Notes: generated by a model from the sequence alone, not told the origin. Numbered from the stretch's first letter, positions 1 to 10,199 are shown. The stretch is DNA of 64,000 bases from Galbibacter mesophilus (GCF_023721415.1 NZ_JAMQVC010000001.1:434001-498000); one strand, 5' to 3'. Made by a program: numbers and translations.

Positions 1-41
1 GTGGCTCTTCCTTTTCGTACTAATTGTGAAATTGTTGGCAT
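1..41 (-). CDS. rpsL: 30S ribosomal protein S12, N-terminal fragment (window edge)
   Basis: The first 13 codons read MPTISQLVRKGRA on the minus strand, the nearly invariant N-terminus of ribosomal protein S12, which sits in the decoding centre of the 30S subunit. The ATG is at 41-39 and the gene runs off the left edge. In bacteria rpsL normally opens the str operon (rpsL-rpsG-fusA), which would lie to the left of this window. A matching promoter is at 141-171. The identification rests on only 13 residues, but they are distinctive. Confidence 0.88.
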   Translation of the reverse strand, partial: MPTISQLVRKGRA

Positions 42-140
42 AATCTACTAAACAATAATTATGTTTTATTAATTAAAAAATCCTCATAAAACGCTGGCTT
101 TCAGCTCACAACTGAACAAACCTCTCGTTTAAAAGGGTGG

Positions 141-171
141 CAAAGGTAGAAATATTTATTTATAAATCAAA
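141..171 (-). promoter_or_regulatory. Bacteroidota-type promoter of rpsL / str operon
   Basis: On the minus strand TTTG (171-168), a 19-nt spacer and TACCTTTG (148-141) match the TTTG-N17-23-TANNTTTG promoter of Bacteroidota. Transcription would start near 134 and give an untranslated leader of about 90 nt before the rpsL ATG at 41. No clear attenuator was seen in the leader. Confidence 0.7.
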
Positions 172-548
172 CCTTTAGCGATTTATTTTCAAGAAATTAA
201 GGGTTGTAGCAAAAAAAAGCAATAAGAATCACTTTGAAGGGAGGTACTCAAAAAACAGCATCAAATATTATTTATTAATAAAATATTAAAAAAATAGGGT
301 TTACAGCTTCAATTATAGTGTACAATCAACAAAAGACAAGTATTTGTTAAAAAAAATGCCTTTTCACTCTAAAAATGCCGAAACCCTCAATATTTTAAGT
401 TAAAACTTAAAATTATAAAAATTAATTATTTAAAAAAATGATTACTTCACTAAAATAAGACCTACACAAGAACTTTATCTTAAAAAAATTGGAATAACAT
501 TCATTAACTGTTAAATATGCATTAATCAATTTTAAATATTCTTTAATT
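172..548. other. AT-rich intergenic region, no gene seen
   Basis: About 375 bases between the rpsL promoter and the next gene are rich in A/T runs. The only open frame (minus strand, 422-664) lies mostly antisense to the lipoprotein gene and has no recognisable family features. I see no RNA gene, and no good TANNTTTG promoter for the downstream gene. Confidence 0.5.
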
Positions 549-971
549 ATGAAAAATTCGCCATTTGGAAGGAAAGCCCTCCAAACATCAAAATTATTAA
601 CCAAACTAACATCATTATCACTTCTCATAATCGCAGTCATATCCTGCGAAAAAGAAGAAATCAATGAAACTTCTAACTATGGAAATTTAAATAATGAATT
701 TCAAGCATTACATGATCTGAAAGAGAACCCCACTACTGGCGGAGGCAACCCCTCAGATGACGAGGGTGGACCCGTAACCAACCCTGACAACCCAAACGAT
801 TACGACCCAAACCCGGACGGAATTGGAGACATTGATTATCCAGGACTAAATCCAAACAACCAGCCTCCAGACGGAGACCAGCAACCTAACCCTGAAACTC
901 CAACCCCTGATCCATACACACCAGGGACAACACCAAATCCGCCACTCCATGATTTCGAACACGCAGACTAA
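549..971 (+). CDS. Small lipoprotein with Pro/Asp/Asn-rich tail, unknown function
   Basis: A 140-residue protein with a basic N-terminus, a hydrophobic stretch at 20-32 and a lipobox-like VISC with the lipidation Cys at 33, so it is probably exported and lipid-anchored. The mature part from about residue 60 is low-complexity and dominated by Gly, Pro, Asp, Asn and Thr in NPDNPND- and TPDPYTPG-like blocks. No domain is recognised. A good terminator follows at 998-1033, so it is a single-gene unit. Codon use is consistent with a real gene: the repeats are protein-level and not exact DNA repeats. A surface or spacer role is possible, but this is a guess from composition. Confidence 0.6.
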   Translation: MKNSPFGRKALQTSKLLTKLTSLSLLIIAVISCEKEEINETSNYGNLNNEFQALHDLKENPTTGGGNPSDDEGGPVTNPDNPNDYDPNPDGIGDIDYPGLNPNNQPPDGDQQPNPETPTPDPYTPGTTPNPPLHDFEHAD

Positions 972-997
972 TTAAATATTTTATCCGCTTGACCAGA

Positions 998-1033
998 GGC
1001 TGTCTAAAATGTAAAAAGACAGCCTTCTTTATT
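998..1033 (+). terminator. Rho-independent terminator after the 549-971 lipoprotein gene
   Basis: GGCTGTCT (998-1005) pairs perfectly with AGACAGCC (1017-1024) across an 11-nt A-rich loop and is followed by a T-rich tail. Confidence 0.8.
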
Positions 1034-1189
1034 TTTTTAAAGAACCTTAAAATCCAATTATAAAAACGTAAAGCTACACATTAAGCCCACACCGGTTCAC
1101 AAAACTGCGCTCTTTTACAACCTGATTTTGCCTCAAGAAGATTATTTTAAAGAACTTCATCCAACCATCTTCTAGATTGTGCTTCCATA

Positions 1190-3381
1190 ATGATCGATTT
1201 GCATGATATCGAGACCATAAGACGACCTTTAAGACTGGCGACGGGAACGTACTTTACCTCTTTTGGACACCTTAAAGACAACGGATACACAATCAATTCT
1301 GACCATGAAAGAATCACGACTCGTCTAAATCTTCAACATGAAGTTAGAGAATGGTTGTCAGGATCTGTAAATGTTGGTTACACCATTTCTGATGCCAACA
1401 ACAACGGACAATCTGAAGATTCTGGAAGTGTTTTCTTGTTCGTAGACAACATCCCGTCCATTTACCCCTTATTCTTAAGAGACAACAACGGAAACACTGT
1501 AGAAGACCCTATTTATGGTGGCCCTCAATATGACTATGGTGAAGGCAGAGGCTTCGGAGGTTTAACAAACGCCATCGCGGATGCAATTTATTCAACAAGC
1601 GAAACGAAACGTCATGAAATAAACTCGAGCGCTTCATTAAATTTCAAGTTTTCAGATCATCTTACATTTGAGAACACGATTGGCCTACAGTATTTTACGA
1701 CAGCTTCAACAATAGAAATAGTCCGTTTTACGGCCCAAGCGCCTCTCAAAACGGCTCTATCTACAAAATTTTCAGCTACAATATCTTAAACTTAATCCGT
1801 TACAAAAACACGTTTGGAAACCACAGTATTGAAGCCTTGGTAGCACACGAAGCTAATTCATGGGAGCAAAAATTCCTAGAAGCTTCTAAATCCAACTTGG
1901 TTGATCCAGATGGAGACGGATTAAGCAATGCAGCGGTTACAACCCCTCCTTTATCATATACAGAAGATTTCACCTTAGAAAGCTACTTTGCTCAATTAAA
2001 CTACAACTTCAGAAACAAATACTTTTTATCTGGTACAGTTAGACGTGATGGCTCTTCTAGATTTAAAAACGATAAATGGGGAACTTTCGGTTCCGTAGGT
2101 GATGCTTGGGTTGTAAGCAGAGAAGAGTTTATGCAAAATCAAAATATCTTTAACAACCTTAAAGTAAAAACCAGCAACGGTATAATTGGTGAGCAAGGCG
2201 GTGTAGGCTATTACCCCGGCTACGATTTATATAACGTAGGGAATCTTAATGGAGACATTTCTTTGATATTCGACACAAAAGGAAACCCAGACCTAACTCG
2301 GGAGACTTCTAAAATGTTCCAAACCGGAATTGAAACTAGCTATGGCAACTTCTTGGATGTTACTGTAGATTATTATATCAAAAGCACAGATAATCTGATT
2401 TTCGACAGAAGAACAGGAACCTCCATCGGTTACGAATCTATCCAAGTAAACGATGGTAAATTACGAAACTCCGGTATTGAGTTTGACGTTCAAGGACACA
2501 TTTTTAGAACAGAAGATTTGTATTTAGACTTAGGTGTTAATGGTGAAATATTGAATAACGAATTAACCGCTATGCCCATCGATCCATCAACCGGAGAACA
2601 AAAAGCATTAAATATTGATGGATACTTTGGACAATCTGTAGGACACTCCATTTACGATTTTTATATAAGAGAATGGGCTGGATTTGACTCAGCAGATGGG
2701 TCTGCCATGTGGAATTTATACTACTTTGACGCGAATGGCGATGGTGCTTTGCAATCAGGAGAGGAAACAATTACCTCTATGGCAGAGTATTTAGCACAAT
2801 ATCCTGAAAGAAAAGACGCTATCGGCAAAACTCAAACAAAAGTTTACCAAGAGGCAACGCAAAAGTATGTAGACAAATTTGCTATACCAGATATCCGCGG
2901 TGCCTTCCGTCTTTCTACCGGCTACAAAGGCTTCAACTTAAGCGCTCAATTTTTATACGGACTTGGAGGACACTCCTACGACTTTGTTTACTCGCGCTTA
3001 ATGGATAACGACCAAGTAGGAAACAACAATTGGCACCAAGATATTTTAAACAGATGGCAGGAACCTGGAGACATCACTAATGTTCCTAGACTTTCAAGCA
3101 ATTAGACTGGTGACCAAAATTTTGCTTCTACTTCGACAAGATTTTTAACTAAGGCAAATTACTTAAGCCTAAATAACATTCGTTTCGGCTATACTATCCC
3201 ACAAAACTATGTTCAACAAATTGGGTTATCCCAAATGGAATTTTGGTTAAGCGGTGACAATCTTATGCTTCTTTCAGAAAGAGACGGATTCAACCCAACA
3301 ACAAGCGAAACTGGAACATCAGACTGGTACAATTACGCACCACTATCTACAGTGACCTTTGGAATTAGAGCTAAATTTTAA
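1190..3381 (+). pseudogene. SusC/RagA-type TonB-dependent receptor, degraded
   Basis: This is the C-terminal two thirds of a SusC-family outer-membrane receptor, the barrel that imports glycans or peptides with a SusD lipoprotein. The signal peptide, regulatory domain and plug are absent; homology seems to begin near 1230 at TYFTSFGHLKDNGYTINSD, a typical early-barrel segment. At the T-run 1693-1696 the reading frame shifts by one base; the correct frame continues as FYDSFNNRNSPFYG and onward. An in-frame TAG at 3103-3105 interrupts the barrel, after which the frame stays open through TGDQNFAS and the terminal barrel strands to TAA at 3379-3381 (last residues FGIRAKF). Three independent lesions mean it is not functional as read. 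The broken SusD partner starts 3 nt downstream. Confidence 0.9.
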
Positions 3382-3384
3382 AAA

Positions 3385-4855
3385 ATGAAGAAAATGAAAT
3401 CAAATATTATATTATCAGCACTTGCAAGCACACTAATGCTTGCAAGCTGTGGAGATGACTTTTTGGAAAGTGAACCAACAGAGTTCACTTCTCAAGACCA
3501 AATAGATGATGCTACTGAGATTAACCCGGAAGTTCCCGAAGGAACCGTTCGAGGACTCTACGCGTTGATGTCCACCAAGGGAACTGGAGGAACAGATTTA
3601 GACCATGACGATTTCGGCCAAAAAGGATGGGATATCTATTCAGACATACTTTCCGGAGATATGGTATTGGCTGGATTAACCTATGGCTGGTATTCTCAAG
3701 TTCCTCAATTGCAAACAACAATTGATTTTACTAATCCAGACAATGCAAAACCTTGGAGATATTATTATCGCATTATTTACCAAGCGAATAAAATCGTCCT
3801 TTCTTTAGGAGGCAATGAAACTACCCCAGAAAGCGTTTCAGACAAACACAACATGGGGCAAGCAAAGGCAATGAGAATCTATGCATATTTCTACTTGGCG
3901 AACCTTTATGCTGAAGGATATAACCCAACAGAAGAAATACTTCCTATTTATACTGAAGCTGAAGATCAAAACCAACCGCTTTCAACCACAAAGGAAGTAT
4001 ATGACCTTATCATCAAGGACCTCATGGAAGCAACGGTTCTTCTTGAAGGATTTAGCGGAACCAAAAGTGAAATTAACAAATGGATCGCCAAAGACCTTTT
4101 AGCATACGCCTATGCTGCTCAGGGAGAGTATAGCCAAGTTAAAAGCCTAACCCAAGAAATCATAAACAGCGGCGCCTATCCAATTATGACCGCCGAAGAA
4201 GTTATTGGAGGATTTAACACCGTTGCTACCCCATGCTGGATGTGGGGAACTGACATCACACTAGACAACAATCTTGACCTGGTATCTTGGTGGGGGCAAG
4301 TAGACTTGTTCACATACAGTTATGCATGGGCAGGAGACCCTAAATCTATTGATGATAATTTATATTCATACATTAAAGAAGGAGAGATCAGAAAAAGATC
4401 AATTTGTAGATGCTTATGGTGATGGAGTACTATACCCTATTGGTAAGTTTTACGCCCCTGGAAGAGAGATTGAGGGGAAACGTAATATTGAGACGGACTA
4501 TGTTTACATGAGAATTGCTGAAATTTACTTGTTAAATGCAGAAGCCGCTGCAAGAACAGGAGATGAAGCCAGCGCCATTGCAAGTCTAAAAACACTACTA
4601 GACAAAAGAATGGATGACACTTCATATATAGATGCCCTTTCAGGCAACGCTTTGTTAAATGAAACCTAGCTTCAAACAAGAATTGAGCTTTGGGGAGAAG
4701 GAAAAAGCTACTTAGCTATGAAAAGGAACAAAGCAACCATAACACGTGGGCCAAACCACCTTTCATATCCTGGAGAATCATTTAGCTATGACGACGACAG
4801 GCTAACTTTGGAAATTCCACAAATAGAAATTCAAAACAATCTGAACATAAATTAA
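3385..4855 (+). pseudogene. SusD/RagB-family lipoprotein, degraded
   Basis: The N-terminal 330 residues are a good SusD protein: signal peptide with lipobox LASC (Cys 22), then TPR-like helices that bind substrate above the SusC barrel. An extra A in the run 4392-4396 shifts the frame (1 to 2). In the second frame QFVDAYGDGVLYPIGKFY and the conserved MRIAEIYLLNAEAAAR helix follow. A TAG at 4667-4669 then interrupts, directly before LQTRIELWGEGKSYLAMKR, and the frame stays open to the typical SusD C-terminus IPQIEIQNNLNIN with TAA at 4853-4855. The amber codon probably replaced a Tyr codon (one substitution), as may be true in the adjacent susC remnant. A terminator follows at 4882. The gene has decayed together with its partner. 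Confidence 0.9.
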
Positions 4856-4881
4856 TATGAATTATTTAGCTAATTTAAAAA

Positions 4882-4907
4882 ACCTCCAGTTGAGAGGTCT
4901 TTTTTTA
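4882..4907 (+). terminator. Terminator after the degraded susCD pair
   Basis: ACCTC (4882-4886) and GAGGT (4894-4898) form a short stem with a 7-nt loop followed by CTTTTTTT. Its survival shows the original 3' end of the decayed operon. Confidence 0.65.
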
Positions 4908-5312
4908 TTGATGAATAACACGTCAAAAACATTTTTTATCTAAATCCTATTATTTTGGTAAAAAATGTTAAATAATAATACATATTTAACAATAATAAAC
5001 CTATACTAATACATAAAAAACTACAATAATTACAGAGAATACAATCTATTAAGAATAATTGACTTTCAAATAAAGAAAACATAACAAAAGTTGAACAATC
5101 AATTAAAAACCTATGTAAATCAACTTTTTACAAGTGCTTTTTGTCGATCAATATTACCCTTAATCCTGTATTATCGAAATTAATTCCTTTCTTACGAACC
5201 AATCGTTTTAACATCTTAGAGATTTGTTTATCATAAATTAACATTAAAGAAATTTGCATTCTTAACATAAAATTATCACTTTCGCGAAAGCTAATTCAAA
5301 TAAATTTATAAA
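4908..5312. other. AT-rich intergenic region upstream of the intact susC
   Basis: About 400 bases with no open frame of note. It must hold the promoter of the intact susCD operon. TATCACTTTCG at about 5274-5284 resembles a TANNTTTG element but does not match it, so I do not call a promoter. No obvious operator palindrome was seen, and there is no adjacent regulator gene such as an anti-sigma/ECF pair. Confidence 0.4.
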
Positions 5313-8300
5313 ATGAGAACAAAGTTTAGTGTATTTTCGACGCTAATACTAGCGTTGCTTGTGCAACTCACTTTTGCACAAGAAAAAACCGTTACAGGGG
5401 TGATTACAGACCAAGATGGTCTCCCGCTTCCTGGAGCGAATGTAGTAGTAAAGGGTACCTCTAATGGAACCCAAACAGACTTTGATGGAAATTACTCCAT
5501 CCAAGCGAGCACAGGTGATGTTCTATCTTTTTCTTTCGTTGGACAAAAAACAGAAGAAAGAACGGTAGGCGCATCTAGCAAGATTGATGTGACTTTAGGC
5601 CTTGATGCTATTGCTATGGATGAAGTTGTTGTAACAGCTTTGGGGATATCTAAAAAGGAAAAAGCACTTGCATTTAGTGCTCCTAAAGTTGATTCAGAAA
5701 ACTTGAATAGTGCTCAAAATAACAATATGGTTAGTGCACTTTCTGGTAAAGTTGCTGGGGTGAGCGTTAATACTCCTACTGGTAACTTAGGAGGATCTCA
5801 ACGTATTCTAATAAGAGGGGTGAATTCTGTAACTGGAAATAACCAACCTTTGTTTGTAGTAGACGGGATCCCAATGGATAACTCAAACTTCAACACAACT
5901 GACGCTCAAAGAGGTGGCGGTGGAGTTGACTGGGGTAGTGCTATTAACGATATTAACCCTCAGGACATCGAGAGTATGACTGTTCTTAAAGGTGCGGCTG
6001 CTGCATTATATGGTTCAAGAGCTGCAAACGGGGTTATATTAATCACCACCAAAAAAGGAAAAAGAAAGAAGGGTCTTGGTATCACTGTTAATTCTTCTAT
6101 CTCTTTTGATCAAGTCGCAATTCTTCCAGATTTGCAAAGAGAGTATGGTGGCGGAAGCAAGCTTACCTTTGATACTCAAACCATTAATGGCCAACAATAC
6201 AAACTTGTTGAATATGCTGTTGACGAAAGCTGGGGGCCAAAATATGATCCATCTCAAATGGTACTTCACTGGGACGCTTTCGATCAAGAAAGTTTTCCAC
6301 AAGACTACTTGAAACCAAGAGCATGGGTAGCACCGCAAAATGATGTTGAATCTTTTTTCAACGTAGGTGTCTCTAACACGAACAATGTTTCTATTTCAAC
6401 CTCTGGGGAAAATGGTAATTACCTATTTTCTTTTGGTAGCCAAAATACAACAGGAACACTTCCAAATACATACTTAGACAAGTATAATATGAAAGTTAGT
6501 TTAAATCAAAATTTATCTGATAAACTAACTGCTTCTAGTGTATTAAACTATGCGAGAACCCAAGGTCAACGTCCTACAATAGGATACGGGGACAACAGTG
6601 TTACCCAAAAATTCTTTCAGTGGGGTCAACGACAATTAGATTACGATCGTCTAAGCAATTACAAAAACTTAGATGGAACTCAAAGAACATGGAACAGAAT
6701 TGCTTGGGATGATGCTACTCCAAACTATTCTGACAACCCTTACTGGACTGTTTATGAAAACCATCCTACAGATGAAAGAGATCGTGTATTTGGTAATTTC
6801 AGTTTAAACTATCAAGTAACTGATGACTTAAGCTTGAAAGGTTCGGTTTACGGAGATGTTTATTCCTTTAAGAATACTGAGAGAGCTGCAGTTGGTTCTC
6901 AAGCTCAATCATATTATTTAGAGCGTAATTATAATTTTTACGAATTTAACTACGAGTTTATTGCAAACTACCAAAAGGCAATTAGCGATAACTTCGAAGT
7001 AACAGCATTAGCAGGAGCTAATAGAAGAGACAGCAAAAGAACTTATGTAGGATTTTCTACTACTGGAGGTCTTTCTATCCCTGGAATCTATAACATAAGT
7101 AATGGTTTAGGACCAATTGACAATCAGCCGAACGGACAGCCAGCATCAACTGATTTACGTACAGTAAACAGTATTTTTGGTAGTCTTGGCTTCTCAATTG
7201 CGAATCAATTATTCTTAGACTTTACAGCAAGAAATGATTGGTCATCAACTTTACCAGATGACAACAACTCTTATTTTTACCCTTCTGCCTCTGCAGCATG
7301 GTCTTTCTCTGACACATTCACTGGTGGTGGTAGCAACTGGTTTGGTAAGTTAAGATTAGGTTGGGCACAAATTGGTAATGACACTGATCCATACAGAGTA
7401 GTAACTACTCAGCTAATTCAAACACCATTCGACGGAACTGGTAGAGTAACATTACCTAATACTCGATTAAATCCAGATCTTCGTAGCGAGACAACTACTA
7501 CTTGGGAAATTGGTACTGAACTAAGCTTTTTCAACAGAAGAGTTGGTTTAGATTTCACCTATTACAACAATAGAACGACTGATCAAATTATCCCAGTTGA
7601 TTTGTCTTATTCAACAGGATACGGCGCAAAATGGATTAATTCAGGAGAAATGACCAATAAAGGGGTTGAGGTTGGATTAAATCTTTCTCCTGTACAAACA
7701 AATGATTTCCAATGGGATATCAATGTTAATTTTGCTAAAAACGTCAACGAACTTGTTTCTTTGGATGAAGGACTAGAAACCTTATTGCTAAGTAATGCAC
7801 CATTCCGCGCACAATTAGTTGCCTTCACAGGAGCCACTTATGGAGTGATTATGGGTACCGATTATATATATGACGACGAAGGAAATAAGGTAATTACTTC
7901 CGGAGGAACTTACGCTGCCACAAGAGATCTAGTAAATTTAGGATCTGTTCTTCCAGAATGGACTGGAGGTGTTAGAAACAGCTTACGTTACAAAAATGTA
8001 GATTTTAGTTTCTTGATTGACACACGTCAAGGTGGTAAGTACTTCTCTACCTCTCACCAATGGGGTATGTACTCTGGTATGCTTCAAGAAACTGTTGATA
8101 ATAACATAAGAGAAGATGGAATTGTTTTGGAGGGTGTAACAGGAGATATTACCTATAACCCTGACGGAACTTACGAGGTTTCTAACACAGCTCCAAACAC
8201 AACAAATATCCCTGCTAAAACCTATGCGAAATCTCACTTTGGTACAGTAGATGCTCAAAATGTTTTTGAGTCTGATTATTGGAAATTGAGAGAAATAACC

Positions 8301-8510
8301 TTAGGTTATACCTTCAACAAAAGCTTTTTCCCATTTGTAGATCAATTAAGAATCAGTGCTTTCGGTAGAAACCTTTATACTTGGGGATTAGATTATGATG
8401 GTATCGATCCAGAAACAGTTTCTGGAGGATCAGGTAATATTCAAGGGCTTGAAGGTGGTTTACAACCTTCTACTAGATCTTACGGTATGAATATACAAGT
8501 ATCATTCTAA
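5313..8510 (+). CDS. SusC/RagA family TonB-linked outer membrane receptor
   Basis: A complete 1065-residue SusC-type importer. Residues 1-22 are a signal peptide ending in FAQ; about 25-110 form a carboxypeptidase-regulatory-like beta-sandwich (GVITDQDGLPLPGANVVVKG, FDGNYSI); about 115-250 are the plug, with the family landmarks VSALSGKVAGVSV, RGVNSVTG, PLFVVDGIPMDN and LKGAAAALYGSRAANGVI; the rest is the 22-strand barrel ending in the aromatic-terminated strand MNIQVSF. It works with the SusD lipoprotein 6 nt downstream and is energised by TonB-ExbBD. Substrate is not evident: no glycoside hydrolase, sulfatase or peptidase is linked. It appears intact, in contrast to the decayed paralogue pair just upstream. 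Confidence 0.95.
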   Translation: MRTKFSVFSTLILALLVQLTFAQEKTVTGVITDQDGLPLPGANVVVKGTSNGTQTDFDGNYSIQASTGDVLSFSFVGQKTEERTVGASSKIDVTLGLDAIAMDEVVVTALGISKKEKALAFSAPKVDSENLNSAQNNNMVSALSGKVAGVSVNTPTGNLGGSQRILIRGVNSVTGNNQPLFVVDGIPMDNSNFNTTDAQRGGGGVDWGSAINDINPQDIESMTVLKGAAAALYGSRAANGVILITTKKGKRKKGLGITVNSSISFDQVAILPDLQREYGGGSKLTFDTQTINGQQYKLVEYAVDESWGPKYDPSQMVLHWDAFDQESFPQDYLKPRAWVAPQNDVESFFNVGVSNTNNVSISTSGENGNYLFSFGSQNTTGTLPNTYLDKYNMKVSLNQNLSDKLTASSVLNYARTQGQRPTIGYGDNSVTQKFFQWGQRQLDYDRLSNYKNLDGTQRTWNRIAWDDATPNYSDNPYWTVYENHPTDERDRVFGNFSLNYQVTDDLSLKGSVYGDVYSFKNTERAAVGSQAQSYYLERNYNFYEFNYEFIANYQKAISDNFEVTALAGANRRDSKRTYVGFSTTGGLSIPGIYNISNGLGPIDNQPNGQPASTDLRTVNSIFGSLGFSIANQLFLDFTARNDWSSTLPDDNNSYFYPSASAAWSFSDTFTGGGSNWFGKLRLGWAQIGNDTDPYRVVTTQLIQTPFDGTGRVTLPNTRLNPDLRSETTTTWEIGTELSFFNRRVGLDFTYYNNRTTDQIIPVDLSYSTGYGAKWINSGEMTNKGVEVGLNLSPVQTNDFQWDINVNFAKNVNELVSLDEGLETLLLSNAPFRAQLVAFTGATYGVIMGTDYIYDDEGNKVITSGGTYAATRDLVNLGSVLPEWTGGVRNSLRYKNVDFSFLIDTRQGGKYFSTSHQWGMYSGMLQETVDNNIREDGIVLEGVTGDITYNPDGTYEVSNTAPNTTNIPAKTYAKSHFGTVDAQNVFESDYWKLREITLGYTFNKSFFPFVDQLRISAFGRNLYTWGLDYDGIDPETVSGGSGNIQGLEGGLQPSTRSYGMNIQVSF

Positions 8511-8516
8511 AAAAAA

Positions 8517-10073
8517 ATGAAAATGAAAACATTCAAATATAAACTTATAGCAGTCGCAACACTTTGCTTTGGGGCAGTATCATGTGATACGGACTATATT
8601 TCAGATCCGGACAACCCAGAAGTTGCACCAACAACTCAATTAGTAAATAATTCGCAGTTCGACCTAGCCTTCAACCTTAATGACCAATGGCTTGCCGGTC
8701 GCGGAACATTAGGATTCTCACAATATTGGGGAGGTACTTTTTACACAGATGAGAACAGATATCAACTACGTGTTAGTCAGATTAACGATTTCTGGAATGA
8801 TCCTTACAGGATTTTAACAGATTTAAAAGAGGTTATCCGTCTTAATGAAGATCCTGCTACTGCAGATCTAATGTCTGCTTATGGTGATAATAACAACCAG
8901 ATCCAAGCAGCACGTATTATGATGGCATATGCCTTCTCGAAATTAGTAGATACTTTTGGACCAGTTCCTTACTGGAGTTATGGCCAAAAAGACAATGCAG
9001 ATTTTCAAGCGTTGAGACTAGATGAAGGTATCAATAGTCCTAAATACACTTCTGACGAAGTAATTTATGATGATTTATTGAACGAGCTTCAACAAGCTGC
9101 AAACATGATGGATTTATCTAAAACAGTTTTCACTGAAGGAGATACCTTCTGTAATGGTGATGCAGCCAAATGGGTTAAATTTGCTCACTCTTTAAGATTG
9201 AGACTAGCAGCACACCTTAACTCAGTAAATCCAACTTTAGCTCAGCAAGTATATGCAGAATCTGCAGATAAAGCTTTGATGAGCAATAGTGATAATATTT
9301 CATTTACGTTTGGTACCGACGACCTTACTGGTGGTCCTTGGCACGATGCTTTTACTGTAGGAGCTAGAAGAGATTTCGCTCCCACCGTGTCTTTAATGGA
9401 TTTAATGTACAACCGTGTTGGACCTTTTTCAAGTATTAACGATGAAGACCCTCGTGTTGATCAGTTTTTTGATACTCGTAATGACACAGATGCAATTATT
9501 GGTGTACCTTACGGATTTGGTGATACTCCAGCGAGAAATGTAATTGATGAAGGTATTCCTGATGTTGAAATTATAAAGCCTGATTTCGTTCAGCCAATTA
9601 TTGAGTTTGCTGAAATCGAGTTTATCCGTTCAGAATTTGAAGGATGGGATCAAACCCATTATTTAAACGGTGTTGAAGCTTCGATGGAAAGATGGGGCGT
9701 AGCATCAAGTGATGCATCAAGCTACATTTCAGCTTTACCTGCCGCTACTGAAGAAACAGTTCTAACTCAAAAATATCTTGCCCTTTACATGGATGGTATG
9801 GAAAGTTGGACTGAATACAGAAGAACTGGATTCCCTATGACGCTTTCAGTTCCTGGCGATACTTATGACTATGAAGTAGAAAATGAAGATGGAACTACTC
9901 AAACAGTTACAGCAACCTTCACTACTTTAATTCCTGGTCTAAATGAAATTCCAAGTAGAGTAACTTACCCACAAAATGAGCAATTATTAAATAAAGCGAA
10001 TTGGGAAGAGGCTCGAAACACTCTTAGTGATGGAGACCAAATGTTCTCAAAGATTTTCTGGGATATTAACTAA
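8517..10073 (+). CDS. SusD/RagB family nutrient-binding outer membrane lipoprotein (SusD-like_2 type)
   Basis: A 518-residue lipoprotein with signal peptide and lipobox GAVSC (Cys about 23). The helical organisation, the IQAARIMMAYAFSKLVDTFGPVPYW segment near 125-155 and the late FIRSEFEGW...YLNGVEASMERWG helix pair match the SusD-like_2 group. It caps the SusC barrel encoded 6 nt upstream and captures substrate at the cell surface. The pair is transcribed together and ends at the terminator 10103-10132. Paralogous in role, but clearly different in sequence, to the broken SusD at 3385-4855, so the two loci are not a recent tandem duplication. Confidence 0.92.
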   Translation: MKMKTFKYKLIAVATLCFGAVSCDTDYISDPDNPEVAPTTQLVNNSQFDLAFNLNDQWLAGRGTLGFSQYWGGTFYTDENRYQLRVSQINDFWNDPYRILTDLKEVIRLNEDPATADLMSAYGDNNNQIQAARIMMAYAFSKLVDTFGPVPYWSYGQKDNADFQALRLDEGINSPKYTSDEVIYDDLLNELQQAANMMDLSKTVFTEGDTFCNGDAAKWVKFAHSLRLRLAAHLNSVNPTLAQQVYAESADKALMSNSDNISFTFGTDDLTGGPWHDAFTVGARRDFAPTVSLMDLMYNRVGPFSSINDEDPRVDQFFDTRNDTDAIIGVPYGFGDTPARNVIDEGIPDVEIIKPDFVQPIIEFAEIEFIRSEFEGWDQTHYLNGVEASMERWGVASSDASSYISALPAATEETVLTQKYLALYMDGMESWTEYRRTGFPMTLSVPGDTYDYEVENEDGTTQTVTATFTTLIPGLNEIPSRVTYPQNEQLLNKANWEEARNTLSDGDQMFSKIFWDIN

Positions 10074-10102
10074 TCCAAGAATATTATTATAATTTAGCTA
10101 AG

Positions 10103-10132
10103 AAACCACCTCAAATTGAGGTGGTTTTTTTA
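10103..10132 (+). terminator. Terminator of the intact susCD operon
   Basis: AACCACCTCAA (10104-10114) pairs with TTGAGGTGGTT (10116-10126) over a single-base gap, then a T run. Strong intrinsic terminator. Confidence 0.88.
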
Positions 10133-10187
10133 TATCCGAAATCTTAGGAATACGCGAACACCCAAAGGGCAATCCAAAAAAATCATG

Positions 10188-10195
10188 TACTTTTG
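10188..10195 (+). promoter_or_regulatory. TANNTTTG (-7) element just upstream of rlmB
   Basis: TACTTTTG ends 4 nt before the rlmB ATG at 10200. If used, transcription would begin at or within the start codon, giving a leaderless or near-leaderless mRNA. No convincing -33 TTG was found at the right distance, so this is the -7 half only. Confidence 0.4.
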
Positions 10196-10199
10196 CTAA

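Noticed and set aside
422-664. Minus-strand open frame of 80 codons
   Set aside because: Mostly antisense to the signal-peptide part of the 549-971 lipoprotein gene; no promoter, no conserved features.
1190-3105. Two separate intact genes from the open frames 1190-1789 and 1837-3105
   Set aside because: The frames join as one SusC barrel after correcting one base at 1693-1696, and neither has a signal peptide or natural start.
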